This document shows positions 14,324 to 16,145 of a stretch of 16,145 nt of DNA, piece by piece. Positions within the stretch are counted from its first letter, which is position 1. Every line of letters starts with the position of its first letter. A program made the translations under genes and the position numbers. This stretch comes from Avichristensenella sp031550095 (GTDB taxonomy: Bacteria; Bacillota; Clostridia; Christensenellales; Aristaeellaceae). The DNA lies in NCBI GenBank assembly GCA_031550095.1, contig JAVBOX010000164.1, positions 1 to 16,145 of the forward strand, written 5' to 3'. A model generated the notes under the pieces. It was not told the DNA's origin, ran no database searches, and was given only the letters and a program-made list of their open reading frames with translations.

Positions 14324-14914
14324 TCATAACAGCCTTTTCCCGCTGCGCTTCGATGCTTTTTCCATATCATCCCGATATTCCCGCAGCTTCACCGTCAGAG
14401 GCGAAGTGGCCTTTCGCGCGATTAGCTTAAGATACAGGACGATTCCCAGGCAAATTCCGAACACATACGGAAGTATAAGCAGCAGCATATGCGTGAGCCC
14501 TTGGCGAGTTGGTCCACCAGAGACATCAGCTTGCGCACTTGGCACACCCCCGCCGATATGGAACAAGCCGATCATCAGGGCAATGCCGATAGACAACACG
14601 AAGCATAAGGCCGCCCTCCGCAGCCAACGGCCGTGGCCGCCTTTTTGCCCAAGCTGACGGCTCTTCTTCGTCTCCCTGTGGAGCCATCCCATCCCATCCC
14701 CCAATAAATTGATGACCTCATTGGGCGTTTGCTCTTGAATCTGCACGATGAGCTGCAAGGCGTCAATTTGCCAAATGCCCAGGCCCAGCGGCAGGGACAC
14801 CTGCATTTCATGGAGGTTGAGCCGTGCGTCCGCCAGAAGATCCGCCACATCTCCCAATGTCAAACGCTCCCCAACCATCGCCATGATTCGCGGCTTAATC
14901 CGAATATAGATCAC
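14324..14914 (-). CDS. spoVAA: Stage V sporulation protein AA
   Basis: 196 residues; B. subtilis SpoVAA has 206. The N-terminal domain (1-90) starts MIYIRIKPRIMAMVGERLTL then GDVADLLAD, matching RIFIRLRHRV...ITVGDAAQI of Bacillus. Two membrane segments follow: AALCFVLSIGIALMIGLFHI (about 101-120) and LLLILPYVFGICLGIVLYLK (about 144-163). The C-terminal tail has TSPLTVKLREYRDDMEKA as in the family. It belongs to the SpoVA dipicolinic acid complex of the inner forespore membrane. The start is GTG 14914 with AAAGGAGG six bases upstream. It is first in the operon; the usual next gene, spoVAB, is absent. Confidence 0.9.
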   Translation of the reverse strand: MIYIRIKPRIMAMVGERLTLGDVADLLADARLNLHEMQVSLPLGLGIWQIDALQLIVQIQEQTPNEVINLLGDGMGWLHRETKKSRQLGQKGGHGRWLRRAALCFVLSIGIALMIGLFHIGGGVPSAQADVSGGPTRQGLTHMLLLILPYVFGICLGIVLYLKLIARKATSPLTVKLREYRDDMEKASKRSGKRLL

Positions 14915-14942
14915 AGGCCGCCTCCTTTGCAGTTTCTTTTCT

Positions 14943-14971
14943 TATTGTGTTCTTTTTAAAAGCTTTTATTC
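14943..14971 (-). promoter_or_regulatory. Candidate sigma-G (forespore) promoter of the spoVA operon
   Basis: On the minus strand GAATA (14971-14967), 17-bp spacer, CACAATA (14949-14943). Against the sigma-G consensus GHATR-N18-CATNHTA this has one mismatch in the -10 and a spacer one base short. It lies about 30 bases upstream of the spoVAA GTG. Sigma-G control of spoVA is established in B. subtilis, which supports the reading. Confidence 0.5.
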
Positions 14972-15003
14972 GATCATTTTTCCAAAGCAATATGCATGAT
15001 GGC

Positions 15004-15027
15004 AAAAAAAGAGCCCCTCCTCAGGGG
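15004..15027 (-). terminator. Terminator-like hairpin upstream of the spoVA operon
   Basis: On the minus strand CCCCT (15027-15023) and AGGGG (15018-15014) enclose a four-base loop, followed by CTC and seven T (15010-15004). No gene lies between this and the first terminator at 15098-15128, so it seems to be a second barrier before the spoVA promoter. Confidence 0.5.
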
Positions 15028-15097
15028 GTTTGTTCGCATAGGAATCCATTTCTAAACGAAAACGTTTCAAACCATGAGAAAGGGACGGCGCAAAAAC

Positions 15098-15128
15098 AAA
15101 AAAGAACTGCCCCGCGCGTGAGCAGTTC
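15098..15128 (-). terminator. Intrinsic terminator of the SH3-like protein gene
   Basis: On the minus strand GAACTGC (15128-15122) pairs exactly with GCAGTTC (15110-15104) around an 11-nt GC-rich loop, followed at once by six T, a G and five more T. It begins 14 bases after the stop codon of the exported protein gene. Confidence 0.85.
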
Positions 15129-15142
15129 ATCTTGACGCTCTA

Positions 15143-15466
15143 TTACTTCAGATCATCCACATGCATCCAACCGCAGTTGTTGCCGTTGTTATAATAGGTC
15201 ATAATCCATTTGTTATCAGACCACCAATACACGCACCCAATGATCTCCCCCGGCTGGGCATAGCCGGTAATGGCGGAACCGGCTTGGGGCTTGGAGCGCG
15301 CCGGAATTGGCTCTGTGCCTGTGACGATCATGAATTTATAAGCGCGTGAATAGTTTTCGGTTGAAACGGGGATGGTCGTGTCAGCGAGTGTCTTTGCGCT
15401 GGCGAGAGCCGCCGCCGCACTGCCAAGCAGGACGAGCATGAGGATCAGCGCTGTGACCTTTTTCAT
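15143..15466 (-). CDS. Small exported SH3-like domain protein
   Basis: 107 residues. The N-terminus is a signal peptide: KK, a hydrophobic core VTALILMLVLLGSAAAALAS, with likely cleavage after an Ala-x-Ala site near residue 22-25. The mature part of about 80 residues resembles a bacterial SH3 domain: MIVTGTEPIPARSKPQAGSA then GYAQPGEIIGC, WWSDNKWIMTYYNNGNNCGW and a final MHVDDL. The ending 'GW(M/V)...' after a small Gly/Asn loop is typical of SH3b folds that bind cell wall or partner proteins. It has no catalytic or anchoring domain. ATG 15466 has AAGGAGG nine bases upstream. It has its own strong promoter (15563-15591), a structured leader and a terminator, so it is monocistronic. Domain call moderate. 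Confidence 0.75.
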   Translation of the reverse strand: MKKVTALILMLVLLGSAAAALASAKTLADTTIPVSTENYSRAYKFMIVTGTEPIPARSKPQAGSAITGYAQPGEIIGCVYWWSDNKWIMTYYNNGNNCGWMHVDDLK

Positions 15467-15504
15467 CTCGGTAAGCCTCCTTCACCTTCTGTAAACGCAT
15501 GGCC

Positions 15505-15546
15505 CGGTATCATCGAGGATGCTGAACAGCATCGGGTACAATACCG
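15505..15546 (-). other. Nested inverted repeat in the 5' leader of the SH3-like gene
   Basis: Outer arms CGGTAT (15505-15510) and ATACCG (15541-15546) enclose symmetric 7-nt unpaired stretches and an inner perfect hairpin GATGCTG (15518-15524)/CAGCATC (15527-15533). It begins about ten bases after the predicted transcription start and has no T-tract, so it is not a terminator. It could be an mRNA-stabilising leader, a regulatory RNA element or a DNA operator. Confidence 0.6.
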
Positions 15547-15562
15547 AAACTAGATTGGTGAC

Positions 15563-15591
15563 ATGATAACAAAAAAAGTAAATAATGTCAA
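15563..15591 (-). promoter_or_regulatory. Strong sigma-A promoter of the SH3-like protein gene
   Basis: On the minus strand a perfect -35 TTGACA (15591-15586), 17-bp T-rich spacer, and TATCAT (15568-15563), five of six matches. The -35 box contains the TGA stop of the exonuclease gene. The expected start near 15556 gives a leader of about 90 nt, which holds the nested hairpin at 15505-15546. Confidence 0.8.
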
Positions 15592-16145
15592 TAGTTTAGT
15601 AATAATTCAACTGGGCAATGATCGCTGCCAAATACGTCGGGCAAAATGCCCGCATGCTCAATATGATTCTTCAATCGCTCAGAAACAACAAAGTAATCGA
15701 TGCGCCACCCCGTGTTTCTTTCCCGGGCATGGAACATATAAGACCACCAGGTATATGCGCCCTTCTGATCCGGGTGCAGGTGGCGGTAACTATCCACAAA
15801 GCCGCTCTCAAGAAGCGCCGTCATCTTGCCCCGCTCCTGTGGCGTAAAGCCGGCGCTGTTTTCGTTGCTCTTTGCGTTTTTAATGTCAATCACCTGATGC
15901 GCCACGTTTAAGTCCCCGCAGAGCACAACGGGCTTTTTTTCATCCAGGGAGAGCAAATACTCCCGAAAAGCGTCCTCCCAAGCCAACCGGTAATCCAGGC
16001 GGGTCAGCTCATGCTGGGCGTTTGGCGTGTAGCAGTTCACGAGATAAAAAGCGCCCGTATCCATGGTGATGACGCGGCGCTCCCCCTCAAACTCCGGAAA
16101 GCAAATGTCATACGTCACCTTCTCCGGCTCTTTTTTCGCTAAGAC
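15588..16145 (-). CDS. xth: Exodeoxyribonuclease III / AP endonuclease, 5' end beyond window
   Basis: 185 codons are visible, open to the right edge, so the start and roughly the first 65-70 residues are missing. The visible part covers the catalytic half of the EEP (exonuclease-endonuclease-phosphatase) fold: FYLVNCYTPNAQHELTRLDYR, LCGDLNVAHQVIDIKNAKSN (catalytic Asp and Asn of GDLNVAH), YTWWSYMFHARERNTGWRID then YFVVSERL, and the terminal GSDHCPVELLL with the catalytic Asp-His pair. This is the standard Firmicute ExoA/Xth form, which cuts DNA 5' to abasic sites and degrades 3' ends in base excision repair. GTG 16118 is an internal codon and not the start, because the frame and homology continue to the edge. 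Confidence 0.95.
   Translation of the reverse strand, partial: VLAKKEPEKVTYDICFPEFEGERRVITMDTGAFYLVNCYTPNAQHELTRLDYRLAWEDAFREYLLSLDEKKPVVLCGDLNVAHQVIDIKNAKSNENSAGFTPQERGKMTALLESGFVDSYRHLHPDQKGAYTWWSYMFHARERNTGWRIDYFVVSERLKNHIEHAGILPDVFGSDHCPVELLLNY

Noticed and set aside
15055..15068. cre-like (CcpA) site around GAAAACGTTTC
   Set aside because: Mismatches at the defining TG and the far end; an 8-bp AAACGTTT palindrome alone is not enough, and it lies in a terminator-flanked gap.
1..16145. CRISPR arrays, insertion sequences, tRNA or rRNA genes
   Set aside because: No regularly spaced direct repeats, transposase frames, cloverleaf sequences or rRNA-like stretches were seen on either strand.

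Overview
The window looks like chromosomal DNA of an endospore-forming member of the Firmicutes, most likely class Clostridia. Three things point there: a SpoVT, flippase and YabN/MazG cluster in the order known from Bacillus subtilis, a spoVA operon (AA, AC, AD, AE), and small protein families typical of Clostridia (DUF4364, the TIGR03905 TSCPD protein, a histidine-less HPr-like protein). The DNA is fairly GC-rich and densely packed. I see no phage, transposon, CRISPR array, tRNA or rRNA.

Left block (1-3500, minus strand): spoVT, then a SpoVB/YabM-type flippase, then a YabN-type MazG protein that runs off the left edge. spoVT has a near-consensus sigma-G promoter. An intrinsic terminator separates spoVT from the flippase, and the flippase's own vegetative-type promoter lies inside that terminator. 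Back to back with the spoVT promoter, a sigma-A promoter fires rightward into a two-gene unit: an HPr-like protein and a DUF4364 winged-helix protein (3549-4318).

Middle block (4378-10318): a minus-strand beta-propeller protein of unknown role, a plus-strand TSCPD mini-protein, a minus-strand pair of galactokinase followed by an amidohydrolase, and a divergent plus-strand class II galactose-1-phosphate uridylyltransferase. galK and galT share a 155-bp divergent control region with repeated TTGTC half-sites and supply the Leloir pathway. A 397-bp stretch after galT has no convincing gene.

Right block (10319-16145, all minus strand): exodeoxyribonuclease III enters from the right edge. Next come a small exported SH3-like protein, two terminator-like hairpins, and the spoVA operon (AA, a possible 43-residue ORF, AC, AD, AE) for dipicolinic acid movement. 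A sigma-A promoter embedded at the end of spoVAE then drives a 2-keto-3-deoxygluconate-type PfkB kinase that overlaps a PhzF-family gene by one base.

Most genes are standard. The most unusual material is regulatory: nested inverted repeats around the spoVT promoter, the promoter-inside-terminator arrangement before the flippase, the gal operator-like repeats, a structured 5' leader on the exported protein gene, and a small ORF where spoVAB would be expected.
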